This document shows, piece after piece, positions 7,381 through 17,630 of a DNA stretch of 64,000 bases (positions are counted from its first letter, which is position 1; each line of letters opens with the position of its first letter). The notes under the pieces were generated by a model, which saw nothing but the letters and a program-made list of their open reading frames with translations, did no database searches and was not told where the DNA came from. The position numbers and the translations under genes are program-made. The stretch comes from Alopecurus myosuroides (taxonomy: Eukaryota; Streptophyta; Magnoliopsida; Poales; Poaceae), in the NCBI GenBank assembly GCA_028641055.1, contig CM054060.1, positions 317,119,344 through 317,183,343 on the forward strand, read 5' to 3'.

Positions 7381-9954
7381 ACTCCGCAAGCGGACGTGGC
7401 ATTCAATGAGCTGAAAGCAATGCTGGCTAGCGCTCCCGTCTTGGCTAGTCCGCTACCCAAGGAGCCTATGCTGCTGTACATTGCCGCGACTAACCGAGTA
7501 GTCAGCGTGGTGATAGTGGTGGAGCGAGAAGAAGAAGGCAAGAGTGTGCAGCGCCCAGTCTATTATCTCAGTGAAGTGCTGTCCAGTTCCAAGCAAAACT
7601 ATCCGCATTACCAGAAAATGACATATGGTGTGTACCTGGGCGCCAGGAAGCTGAAACATTACTTCCAGGAGCACCCCATCACTGTTGTGAGCTCTGCTCC
7701 CATCTCGGACATCATGGGAAACAAGGAGGCGAGTGGCAGAGTAGCCAAGTGGGCGATTGAGCTAGCCGCGTACGCTCCCGCGTATACGAGAAGAGAAGCA
7801 ATCAAGTCTCAGGTCCTGGCGGAATTTCTTGTGGACTGGGCCGAGATGCAGTATGAACCTCCTGCTCCAGTTTCTAACTATTGGAAGATGCACTTTGATG
7901 GCTCAAAGGTGAAAGAAGGCCTTGGTGCTGGCGTTGTGCTTACATCACCCAAGCGGGATCAGCTCAAGTATGTGTTGCAGATTCATTTCAAGGCATCCAA
8001 CAATGTAGCCGAGTACGAGGCAGTGGTGCATGGTTTGCGAGTAGCAAAGGAGGTTGGTGTGCAGCGCATTATATGCTATGGTGACTCAGATCTAGTGGTG
8101 CAGCAAGTCTCAGGTACCTGGGATGCTTTGGATGCCAACATGGCATCGTATCGCTTCCTGGTGCAGTCAATGACTGGGTTTTTCGAAGGCTGTGAGTTCC
8201 AGCACATTCACCGAGCAGAGAACGAAGCCGCAGACGAGCTATCCAAGTTGGGATCTTCTCGGCAGTCCATCCCGGCAGGGATTGCCTTGGAGCATTTGAG
8301 GAAGCCATCCATCAAGCCTTCCCCCAACTCGGAATCCATCTTTGTCCCTTCTCTGCCAAGTGAAGAATCTGACCCAATGGAGATTGACTGGGAGAGTGCT
8401 GCAGGGAACCCGGGGACTGCCGTCCTCTACTCGGGGACTGCCATTCCTTACTCAGGGGACTCGGGGACTGCCATTCCCTACTCGGGGACTGCCACTCCCT
8501 ACTCGGGGACTGCCACTCCTTACTCGGGGACTGCCGCCCTCAACCCAGAAGCTGTCGCATTCATTGAAGAAGTTCTCGCCAATCGGTCTGGGCTGCAGAG
8601 AAGCGCTCCTACTCCTCCTGTGCAACCACCAGAGCCTGTCCCAATGGAAATGGACGAACCAGTGTTTCCCGTGCGGGAGACACCGAGTTGGGCAATGCCC
8701 ATATTATCCTTTCTAAGGGACGGCACTTTACCTGAAGATGAGGTGACTGCGAGGCAGATTCAGAGAAGGTCCAAGGGCTACACCATAGTCCGAGATGTGC
8801 TACATAAGAGAAGTGCCACCGGCGTGCTGCAACGTTGTGTGAGCCCAGAAGAAGGAGAAGAAATCCTGGTGGAGATACATCAAGGGGAATGTGGGCATCA
8901 CGCCTCTTCTCGGGCTTTGGTCAAGAAAGCTTTTCGGCATGGCTTCTACTGGCTCACTGCACTGCAGCAAGCTGAAGATATCGTGAGAAAGTGCGCCGGC
9001 TGCCAGATGTTCGCAAGTAAGATTCACATGCCTGCTTCCGAGTTGAAAACAATTCCTATCACATGGCCGTTTGCTGTTTGGTGCTTGGATATGGTTGGTC
9101 CTTTCAAGCCGGCTAAAGGCAATATGACACATATCTTGGTCATGGTGGACAAGTTCACCAAGTGGATCGAGGTGAAACCTATTCGGAAGTGTGATGGGGT
9201 CACAGCTGTGAAGTTCGTGAAGGATGTGATCATGAGATATGGCTACCCGCACAGTATCATCACCGACAATGGCACCAACTTTGCAGAGGGGGCAATGGTG
9301 CGATTCTGCAGAGATAAGCACATCCGACTAGACGTTGCGTCAGTCGCGCACCCTGCCTCCAATGGGCAAGTCGAGAGAGCAAATGGGATGGTACTGGCAG
9401 GCATCAAGCCAAGGCTGATTGAGCCATTGCTGAAAACACCAGGGTGTTGGCTAGAAGAGTTGCCAGCGGTGTTGTGGAGTCTAAGGACTACCCCTAACCG
9501 GTCAACCGGCTACACGCCATTCTTCTTGGTATACGGGGCTGAGGCCGTGTTGCCAATAGACTTAGAGCATGACTCCCCCCGAGTAGCCCTCTACACTGAG
9601 GTGGAGGCGAGAGAAGCTCGAGAAGACGACGTTGACCTGCTTGAAGAAGCAAGAGAGCTGACTCTGTCACGTTCGGCTATCTACCAGCAAAACCTGCGGC
9701 GTTATCATAGCCGAAAGGTGAACCCAAGGGTTTTCCGAGAAGGAGACATGGTCCTTAGGCTTGTGCAGCGCACAGCCGGGATGCACAAGTTGTCTCCTCC
9801 ATGGGAAGGGCCCTTCGTTGTGAGCAAAGCGCTGCACAATGATGCGTACTATCTTGTAGATGTGCGCCCATCGCAGGCGAACATGGCAGATAAAGCTGGA
9901 GAAGAAACCAAGCGTCCCTGGAATGTAGCTCTACTTCGTCGTTTTCATTCGTAA
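7381..9954 (+). CDS. RNase H, second (archaeal-type) RNase H and integrase of Tat pol
   Basis: Same frame as the upstream segments; first ATG at 7396. Residues counted from there: Ty3-type RNase H about 15-140, a second RNase H about 160-285 (MHFDGSK, YGDSDLVVQQVSG, HIHRAENEAADELSK), and a heptapeptide repeat about 338-382. Then come the integrase zinc site about 490-540 (GHHASSR with KCAGCQ), and the core with intact D,D,E (WCLDMVGPF, IITDNGTNF, GQVERANG). The C-terminal part is GPY/F-like (KLSPPWEGPFVVSKALHN). Integrase inserts the cDNA and RNase H removes the RNA template. No internal stop occurs in these 858 codons. Confidence 0.88.
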   Translation, partial: TPQADVAFNELKAMLASAPVLASPLPKEPMLLYIAATNRVVSVVIVVEREEEGKSVQRPVYYLSEVLSSSKQNYPHYQKMTYGVYLGARKLKHYFQEHPITVVSSAPISDIMGNKEASGRVAKWAIELAAYAPAYTRREAIKSQVLAEFLVDWAEMQYEPPAPVSNYWKMHFDGSKVKEGLGAGVVLTSPKRDQLKYVLQIHFKASNNVAEYEAVVHGLRVAKEVGVQRIICYGDSDLVVQQVSGTWDALDANMASYRFLVQSMTGFFEGCEFQHIHRAENEAADELSKLGSSRQSIPAGIALEHLRKPSIKPSPNSESIFVPSLPSEESDPMEIDWESAAGNPGTAVLYSGTAIPYSGDSGTAIPYSGTATPYSGTATPYSGTAALNPEAVAFIEEVLANRSGLQRSAPTPPVQPPEPVPMEMDEPVFPVRETPSWAMPILSFLRDGTLPEDEVTARQIQRRSKGYTIVRDVLHKRSATGVLQRCVSPEEGEEILVEIHQGECGHHASSRALVKKAFRHGFYWLTALQQAEDIVRKCAGCQMFASKIHMPASELKTIPITWPFAVWCLDMVGPFKPAKGNMTHILVMVDKFTKWIEVKPIRKCDGVTAVKFVKDVIMRYGYPHSIITDNGTNFAEGAMVRFCRDKHIRLDVASVAHPASNGQVERANGMVLAGIKPRLIEPLLKTPGCWLEELPAVLWSLRTTPNRSTGYTPFFLVYGAEAVLPIDLEHDSPRVALYTEVEAREAREDDVDLLEEARELTLSRSAIYQQNLRRYHSRKVNPRVFREGDMVLRLVQRTAGMHKLSPPWEGPFVVSKALHNDAYYLVDVRPSQANMADKAGEETKRPWNVALLRRFHS
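8411..8540 (+). repeat. 21 bp tandem repeat in pol (SGTAxPY heptapeptide)
   Basis: Copies of TACTCGGGGACTGCC with a 21 bp period, and one longer spacing, encode S-G-T-A-x-P-Y repeats between the second RNase H and integrase. The core CGGGGACTGC is the same word that stands directly before the 3' LTR (16439-16448). A decayed version sits at the same place in the element at 22946-26402 (about 25860-25920). Confidence 0.85.
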
Positions 9955-10632
9955 GCAAAGATGTGTATGTACCCTCTCATCCGAGTTGAAATTCTACTCT
10001 GCAATCTAAAATTGTTCTCGGGGACTGCCCTCGTCCAAATTTGCTCTAAGTGTTTTTCTTACTCGGCTTGTTTCCTTTGTCTATTCGGTTGCTCCACTTC
10101 AGAACTCATAAGTGCATTGAGTACTGTGTTTAAACCTATATGCCAACTCTTCGACTCTGCTGCTGTCCGAAACCCGGCTTCATGGCAAGCAAGAGAACAA
10201 GCAAAAGGTCAATGAGCACATGAAAATCACTAAGGAAGAAAGAGTGCAGGAACCGAGTAGATTGTCGGTTACCTTTGTGTTCCCTGTTTTCGTCTTCTCG
10301 GCTAAGTGGTGGGCTGCGTTACCATGATTGTTGCTAGCGGCTAAGTATTTGCAGCCCTGCTACTTGATTCTTGTGACTCGAATACCAAACAAGCGACAAG
10401 TCGCAGGTAGAGCAGAGATGAAAAGACAGGGTGAATAAGAAATGCTACTCGGGGACTCGCATGGAAACACAACTCGGCACTAAGCCAATGTCGTTCAAAT
10501 TGATTAATGTCAACATAAACAGAGTGGGCATAAAAACTGAGTAGCAAGCAAGATAAAGATAGTCTGTTACATCTGCTCCCGGCATTCCGGGGATCTGATA
10601 AGAGTTCAAGTGAAAAAAGATTGCAGGTTGCT
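9955..10632 (+). other. Spacer between pol and the 3' end of the antisense gene
   Basis: This separates the plus-strand pol stop (TAA at 9952-9954) from the minus-strand stop of the accessory gene (10633), so the two genes converge here. It contains another CTCGGGGACTGCC at about 10018 and several ACTCGG words. The 84-codon plus frame at 9961 has no recognisable content. Confidence 0.6.
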
Positions 10633-13600
10633 TCAAGTTGAGGAGGCAGTGTTCTCGGCGCTCTCCTTGGCTGATGTTTCCTCGGCGGCGGTCTTGGCAA
10701 CAGTTTCTTCAGTGGCGGTCGCAGCAGCTGTTCCTTCGGTGCTAGCTTGAGTGGCATCCGCTTCCGTCTGCACGGCGGCGGATTCCTCCATCTCGGCATC
10801 TTGCTGGGCGGCGGCCTGCTCAGAAGTGGCCGTGGCCACCGAGACGGGTCCTGGAGCCGAGGAGGAGCAGGAAGCGTGGCCAGGAGGGGGCACCGTGTCA
10901 TCGAGAGCAGCACCTGAGGAGGTGCCGAAGTCGAGTGGCTCGCTGTCGATGTGCGCTCCTTCGTCTTCATCGCTACTCGCGACGATGGCGGCTTTTCCCT
11001 TTCCGGCCTTGCCCTTGGGAGATTCGAAGAAGCCGTCAAGGTCTTCGTCTTCGTCATCATCTTCTTCGTCCTCGTACTCGGTGTCGGGTTCGGGGACGCC
11101 ATCGATGTAGACCTCCGTCTCGGCGCACTCTGCGACCTCATACGCAATCTGCTTGCGCAAGGCCACGCTCTCGGCATCCGTCTCCCACTTGGAATCATTG
11201 CGCTTCCCGCGGATGCGCTGCATATCGAGGTTTTCATACCAGGATGCTATGCAGAGAAGCATCACGTCCGCACCAGCACGGGCTCCAGAGGCTCGCCACT
11301 TTTTCAACTCGGCCTTCACGTTCTCCAGCTTGAGGGCGAGATCCCGCATGTTTCTTGGCTGGGGATCATGAGGCCAGAACAGCCGGTGGAGCTCAAAGCC
11401 CACATGAATCAAGTCAGTTCCGACGCCGGCCAGCATTTCGAAGTAATCTTTGAGCACCAGCAAGCTGTCCTCGATATCAGCCCTGGTGTCAATTGGCTCA
11501 CCCAGCGAAAGGCGAACTGCTCGGGCCTTGGCTACCGTAGGCACTGAGGAAGAATCAAGACGAGGCCAGATATCTGAAATAGCAAGTGGCAAGATCAAAA
11601 ACCGAGAAGAAAGAAGAAGCCGAGAAGGAACAAGACCGAGAAGAAAAGATGCAATGAAGAGAAAACTTACCGATCAGCTGGCGGCGCAGCTGTTGCAGCT
11701 TGGTTTTCCAGGACTCCTCATTGCCAATGTGCTTTTCCTGGATCAGACGCAAGCTATCCATCTGAGCGAAGAGATCAGCGTTGGTCTTCTTCAAGGTCTC
11801 ACATTCAGACTCGAGGGCCCTTTCCTTGGCCTTGAAAGTGGTCTCGGCCTTGGCCTTCTCGGCGATTGCCTTGTCCCTCTCGGCGCCAATCTTGACGGCA
11901 TCTTGGAGTGCTTTCTGAAGCTGGACCTGCAGCTTCTCCATCTCGGTGGTGTGGTCCTTCACCAGAGTAATGGCCTGGTTGGATAGCTGTTTCTCCACCT
12001 CCGCTGGCTTGACGCAATCTTGGTGTGCCTCAGCAAATGACTTATGATCTTCTGCGAAAAGATAGATGAGGTTAGTAAATAAGCAGAGAAGAACCGAACT
12101 CAAGGTCACACCGAGTAAACAGCAAACTCACCTTCAAGTCTCTTTATGGTGGCCTCGGCGTTCTCCACGAAGCTACGGCATTTTTCATGTTCATCTGCCA
12201 AGGCCTTTAGTTTTTCTGCAGAGAAGGAAGGGTTAGCGCATAAGAAAGCAAAAGCGGGCGTAAACATAAAACGCAGAAACCGCGTAGCTAAAGGCGTACC
12301 TTGCACTTCAGCCAGCTGTTGGGTGCTGGTGGTGGCATCTTTGCTCGCGGCCTCAGCCATTGTTTTCTCCTTCTCCAGTACGGCGATACGCCTCCTGGCG
12401 ATGGAGTGGTTCCAGAGAAGGATGCGGTATAAATGGGTCCGCTTAAGGACGCTATCCTGAGAAGCGAGAAGATAATGAGATAGGCAAAGCAGGGAAGATT
12501 CAGCCCGAGTAGGAGGCTACTCGGAGAGTATCCACCTACTCGACCCAAATCTCGGGGACTGGGGGTGATGGTAAGAAAGAAGAAAGGCGAGTAGAAGAGA
12601 AGAAAATTCAACTCGGAAAAGGCAACAAGGACTTACTGCGTAGGACTGTTCGATGTCCTCGGCATTCTTGCGATGCAAGAACATCTTGGCTGCAAGGGTT
12701 GCGGTCTCGGTGGAGACGGACATGGGCTTGTGTCCCAGATCAACCTTGTTCCAATCCACGCGCATGTGGTCGATGGAGCCAAGGGTCAAGCCGTGCCATT
12801 TCTCCTCTCCGAGAACCCTGCTGTCCCACCTGGCGTTGATGTGGCCGACAGTGTCCAAAACCTGTTCAAGACCCTTGGAGGTTATTGGTTTGTCTTGGGC
12901 TCCGCGAGAAGCAATGTTGATAGACTGGGGTTGGCTTGGATCTGGAGGAGGGGAGTTCACGGCTACAACTTTCCTTCCCTTCTGAATAGCTAAAGCTTTA
13001 TCTTGGGGAGGGAAGCCGATGGTGTGTTGTTGGCTAACCTCGACCATGTAATCCGGGTAGCAGGGTTGGCCAGCTGCGCGTGCGTCGGCGGAGAGCGCAG
13101 CAGGAATGGGGCCGGACTCGCGGATCACGAGCGCTCCGCCTGTGGATGCGCCTTGGTCTCTGGCCCTTTTCTTCGTTTGCTCCTTCTCGATTCTCTGCTT
13201 CTCGAGATCCTCGGGTTTCTTCCCGTCAGACTTGGCCTTCGTCTTCTCGGCGGCAGTCTTCTCGGCAACTTGCTTCTCGGCCTTCCTCTGCTCAGCCTTG
13301 GCTCTTTTCTGCTCAGCCTTGGCCTCCTCAGCAGCCTCCTTATCGGCAGTCTCCTTCTCAGAAAGGCCTTTCTCGGAACAGTAATCCTTCAGAGCATCAA
13401 GGGCCCGTTGCCTGGTTACTCGCCCAGGAGGGCTGGATGTGTCCTTGCTCTGTGGCGACGAGGAGGAAGTTGGTGGTGTAGGGCCTTGCGCAGTTGGTGG
13501 CGTAGGGCCTTGCGCAGTTGGTGGCGCCGCAGATCCATCGCCCGGTGCAGCTCCTGGCTGAACACTACTCGGTGCGCCGCCTGGCAGTGGGTAGGCATCT

Positions 13601-15756
13601 GCTATGGTAGCATCCGCGGCGGTGTCGTCTTTCACCAGCTGCTCGGCAGTGATGTTCTCTTGTGCAGCAGCCTCGGTGGTGGGCTGCTCCCGTTCTACTT
13701 CTGGCCGCTCAAGGGCGGCGGCGTCTTGCATTTCTTGTTCTTGGTTCTCCTCGGCGTTGCTAGCCGGAGGAGAAGGGGGTCTCTCTTCGTGAGCGGTGGT
13801 ATCTTGTACTGCTGGCTCTGGTTCTGCTCCTCGAGCATCACTAGCCTGTGCGTTGGTGGCAGCAGCATTGGCGGCGTCGTCCTCGTCGTCAACAAGGTCG
13901 ATCAGGGGTACTGCTGTCTCCCTGTCTTGGTCGGACGCAAAGGCTGCGTTCGCATCCATGGGAGGACTGCAGAGAAGAAAGAAATCAGGGATTGGAAGAA
14001 GATTTGGGAGAAAACAGTACTACGCGAGAAGGAGGGCAAACGAGAAGAGAACTCACGCAGTGGTGGATTTAAGCTGTCGTCGGGGTTTCTTTACAGTAAC
14101 CTTCTTCTTCTTCTCGGCGGCCTCCTCCTTCTCGGCGGGCTTCTTCTTCTTGGCTGGAGGTGCCTGTGCTCCGCTGCCGGTCCGCTTGCGGGTTTCGGGA
14201 GGGGCAGTAGACAGAGGTTGGACGACAAGGGGCGCATCGCCCTCGTTCTCGTCCTCATCCTCGTCGTCCTTCTCCGCAGCGGCCTCATCTGAGAAATTCA
14301 AAAGAGAAGAAGGAAGAATCAGAAACAGCAATGCAAGGGGTTGGTGTTTCTCAGAAACAAACAAGATGAAAATAACAATACCGTGAGAGCCTTCATCCGA
14401 CCAAGTGCGGAGAGCATCGCGCTTGTCAGGAACGGGGCTGCTCTGTTCCGCGTCATCAGAAGGCAGCATGTCATCCTCCTCGCGATCGTCGGACCAGTTG
14501 TCCTCAAAAACTTCGCGACTCTCAATCAACTGTCGAGTAAGAGTCTGAAAGACAGAGAAGGATCATAAGTCAACCGAGTATCAGGATGGAACTCTACTCG
14601 GATAGGCGTGCAAACACAAAGCACACTAAGCCTATGCAGTTTTCTAAATATTCTACTCGGATAGGCGTGCAGACACAAAGCACACTAAGCCTATGCAGTT
14701 TTCTAAGTGTTCTACCCGGATAGGCGTGCAAACACAAAGCATACTAAGCCTAAGCGCGAGTCGACTAAGTGCTCTACTCGGTGCACCAGGTGATTGCTAG
14801 TCGGGGCGGAAAGGGAAGTTAGCTACTCGGGAAGCAGAGGCGAAAACAGAGTAGGAACAGCGTACCCGGGCAATCGGTTGCGTGCGGCTGTACGAGACGA
14901 AACCATACCGCCACTTCTCGCTAAGGCTTGTCTTCAGAATGTTCTTGGCATGATAGGCAACGTCGACATCGTCGATTTCGATGGTGGTGGTCCTGGTGCA
15001 GTCGCGGGGGCCTCCCATGTAACACATGAGATGGCAGCGCTCCTGCAGAGGGAGCACTCGGCGCTTGATCCAGCACACCACCGGGTCGTCGTTCTTGAGG
15101 CCCAGTTTCTTCAGCTCGCCGAGTCTATCTTCTATCTCGATGGCGATTTCGTCGATGGTGGGCTTCTCCTTCCAGTTCGACCCAAGTGGAGCACGATTCC
15201 TCCAAGCGGGCAGGTTGATTCGATCATCAACCGCACCCCCTTCCGTGGCGGGGACATTCTTGACATAGAAGAACGTCTGCTGCCACATTCGGCAGGAATC
15301 CAGCCCCTGGATGCGGGGATGATTCGTCCCAGTCCGCTGCACCATCATGGCACAGCCCGTGTCGGTGGCGCGGCCGATGCCTGCGGCGTCTTTCTTCCCG
15401 ACTGTCTGTTGGCGAAGATTAAAATACCTGAGCCATGTATCAGTCGTGGGCTTGATGCCGAGGAAAGCCTCGCAGACCACGGCATGGTAGGCGAGGAAGA
15501 CGACCGCGTTGGGCGGCAGATGATGCATCTGCAGCCCGAAGTGATCGAGGAACTTGCGCAGGAAGACGGAGGCGGGCAGTCCAAAGCCGCGCTCGAAGTG
15601 CGACATGAAGACCACCCGCTCGCCGTCCCGTGGAGCTGGCACAACCTCGTCGTCGGGTGCCCGGCACTCCACGCCGGGGGGAACCCTTCTGCTGGTCACG
15701 AGCCAGGCGAGATTGGCCTTGGTGACGGAGGAACCCGCCCAGCTAGCCTTGGCCAT
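10633..15756 (-). CDS. Antisense accessory gene of the Tat element, eight exons, 1392 codons
   Basis: Exons on the minus strand: 15756-14866, 14544-14382, 14288-14057, 13966-12637, 12456-12300, 12215-12132, 12051-11671 and 11573-10633. Every intron has GT-AG ends (donors such as GTGAGT and GTAAGT, acceptors such as CTGCAG) and the reading phase is kept across all seven junctions, with no stop. Exon 1 holds the putative gypsy-type transposon domain (Pfam PF04195 style; VVFMSHFERGFGLPASVFLR near residues 48-70, VCEAFLGIKP near 94). Exons 2-3 are acidic then Lys-rich. Exon 4 is Ala/Glu/Lys-rich. Exons 5-7 look like a coiled coil. Exon 8 has a module with LFWP, WRASGARAGAD, SWYENLD and YIDGVPEPD, then an acidic stretch and an Ala/Thr tail. 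Function is unknown. A TATAAATA box lies 165 bp upstream. Confidence 0.82.
14593..14769 (-). repeat. Three 59 bp tandem repeats inside antisense intron 1
   Basis: Units start at 14593, 14652 and 14711 with TCTACTCGGATAGGCGTGCA and run through AAGC(A)CACTAAGCCTA. A fourth partial start is at 14773. All lie within the 321 bp first intron (14865-14545) of the antisense gene. Confidence 0.88.
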
Positions 15757-16435
15757 CGTTGCGAGTGGGAGGAGTGGATGATTTCGAATGGAGTTGCTCG
15801 GTGGAGTGAGTCCGCGGCGGCGCGGAAGCTTGCGCGGCGGCGGAGGGCTCGGTGGCGAAGAAGAACAAGAGGCAGAAGAGGAAAAGTGCAGGGAAGGGGA
15901 AAAGGAAGTTACCGCGGGGGTATTTATATCTCCCTCGCGAGATTACCGTTACCACCGCGGAAGTGGGATCGACTGTGGCGTGTGGTGGGTCCTGTGGCCG
16001 GCTAGAAACGCACACAAGCGCGGGCTGCGCGCGTAACGGCCGCATTTGATCCCACCATCAGATCGTGGCCAGTAATTGCGCGTGATGGGACATGACGGCC
16101 GGTGGGCCCACAGCGTGAAAACTGGACGCGTGGCGTCGTGTCCTGGGCAACCAAACGACAAGGTCGTGGATGCTTGACACGTGGGCAGTGCCTGCGTGAA
16201 GGGCTGGATGTTGCTCTGCGCTGCAGAGGCTCAGTTGGCGAATTTTCGCCAAGTCTTTTTACTCGGAAGCAGAGTAGAAAGCAACTGCTACTCGGAAAGG
16301 AAGAAACTCAAGGTGCTTTTCAGAGAGCTACTCGGAGGTTCTAATCGGCTTCTTGATGGTGATTCAAGGGCTATACGGCGAAGATTGGTTTTAAGCTGGC
16401 AGAGCCTAGTGAACAAGTTCGCAAGACTCAACCAG
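15757..16435. other. Antisense gene leader/promoter region, upstream of the 3' LTR
   Basis: Non-coding for gag-pol. On the minus strand it supplies the leader and promoter of the accessory gene; on the plus strand it runs to the 3' LTR. The many short plus-strand frames here have no recognisable domain. Confidence 0.6.
15921..15928 (-). promoter_or_regulatory. TATA box of the antisense gene (complete element)
   Basis: It reads TATAAATA on the minus strand, then a C-run (CCCCCG), 165 bp before the ATG at 15756. The left element has the same octamer at 841-848. Transcription start is inferred, not seen. Confidence 0.6.
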
Positions 16436-16448
16436 CTTCGGGGACTGC
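16436..16448 (+). other. Plus-strand priming tract before the 3' LTR
   Basis: TTCGGGGACTGC stands directly before the LTR start TGTCGGGG. It is short on purines but occupies the required place, and the GGGGAC core is repeated elsewhere in the element. Confidence 0.6.
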
Positions 16449-17357
16449 TGTCGGGGGGTTACCCCCGAGTAGGGTAAAGACAGGTGGTAAAGGCCGCTTA
16501 CAGAAGAGAGGTTTGGTCGAGTAGCCGACTACCAGGTACTCGCTACCCGGTCGACTGCTACTCGGTCTCACCTCAAGATGACCAGAAGGAGATATCAATC
16601 AAGTTCCACCCTGACGAGTAAAGGTTTGGCCCGAGTACAATTGGCGGGAACCATTGGCGGGAACCTACTCGGGCCAGGAAGTCAAAGGAGCCGTTCTGAC
16701 ACAGGATCCCGCGTATCCTGGGTCCGTACTTGGCAGCATTCGAACTACTGTTCACGTGGGGACGGCCTGCCTGACAGTGACAGCATGGAAGCAGGCCGTG
16801 GCAGGATAAGGGGGGCCTACTCTGTGTTTGGGTACAGTGATACCAGTCTGTCCCCTAGTTTTGCCCAACGACTTTACAGAAGCAGCCAAGATCAACGACC
16901 AAAGCTGTCAGCGGGTACTCGGAGAAAGGACGATGTGCACACTATGTCGACACTTGTCTAGATTTGGACGTATCCGGCTGGGCACCGTGTATATAAGGTG
17001 CCCCGCCGCCTCCTGCGCGAGGCACACTAACGGTTGCTCTCTCAGGCTGATAGAAAACCCTAGAATCCTTAAGTTCTTGACCTAGCTCTACTCGGAGAGG
17101 AGAGAAAGGCTACTCGGTAGCGTTACCATTTGTACTGTGACTACTCGGAGAGACATCAAAATACATAGAGAAAGGCAGGAGTAGGGGTTTTACCTCCACA
17201 CGAGGGCCCTGAACCTGGGTACATCGTGTTGTTTGTGTTGTGTGGATCTCACCTCACGCGGCTACTCGTCGCGTGATCCCTCCCCGGACACCTCCAGCGT
17301 CCATCGTCCCCACATCTTTAGCCATCCCATGGCATCTGCCGTGACACCACCACGACA
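16449..17357 (+). repeat. 3' LTR, 909 bp
   Basis: Matches the 5' LTR with no difference found by eye, including the TATATAAG box (16990-16997) and the end CCACGACA. Followed by the second AGGCG. Confidence 0.95.
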
Positions 17358-17362
17358 AGGCG
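17358..17362. repeat. Target-site duplication AGGCG, right copy
   Basis: Exact repeat of 2113-2117. Confidence 0.93.
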
Positions 17363-17630
17363 CGACCCTCCCCTGCGCCATCGAGGCCTCCGAGGCGGAG
17401 ATGTGGCCAATCTAGCCGCCATAGTCCAGGTCTCCGCCAACGTCGCTTGCCAGGCACCATGGTCACCATGCCATGCCCGCGAGGTGGGGCAGGCATGGGA
17501 GCCTGCTCCAGCATGGCTACAGGCGCCTCCTGCGCCAGACTCCGCCTCCGGAGGCGCATGCCTACATCGACGTCGACGACGCTGAGTAGGCACGGCGGCA
17601 GCGGGCGGCACAACGCGAATCCTAGCTAGT
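17363..17630 (+). pseudogene. Host gene-like fragment, right part
   Basis: Continues the fragment at 1827-2117 after removal of the element and one target duplication. GC-rich and Arg/Pro/Ser-rich in the continuing frame. Another frame ends in AYIDVDDAE before a stop near 17590, which may be the original C-terminus after a frameshift. Function not recognised. Confidence 0.3.

Larger units (their letters stand above)
2118..17357 (+). mobile_element. Complete Tat-lineage Ty3/Gypsy LTR retrotransposon, 15,240 bp
   Basis: Order: 5' LTR, tRNA-Lys primer site, gag-protease, reverse transcriptase, RNase H, second RNase H, integrase, spacer, minus-strand accessory gene, G-rich tract, 3' LTR. The second RNase H before integrase and the antisense gene are hallmarks of the Tat lineage of Ty3/Gypsy. 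The LTRs look identical over 909 bp and the 5 bp target duplication is exact, so the insertion is recent. Gag-pol lies in one frame with amber stops at 6433-6435 and 7378-7380. The antisense gene has no stop over 1392 codons. I do not assign a family name. Confidence 0.95.

Noticed and set aside
13003..14292. 429-codon plus-strand open frame inside the Tat element
   Set aside because: It lies opposite exons 3-4 of the antisense gene and is Leu/Gly/Ser-rich low complexity. The minus strand has consistent splice sites and domain matches, so this is a shadow.
14794..16005. 403-codon plus-strand open frame near the 3' LTR
   Set aside because: It is the complement of antisense exon 1, which carries the recognisable domain and an upstream TATA box.
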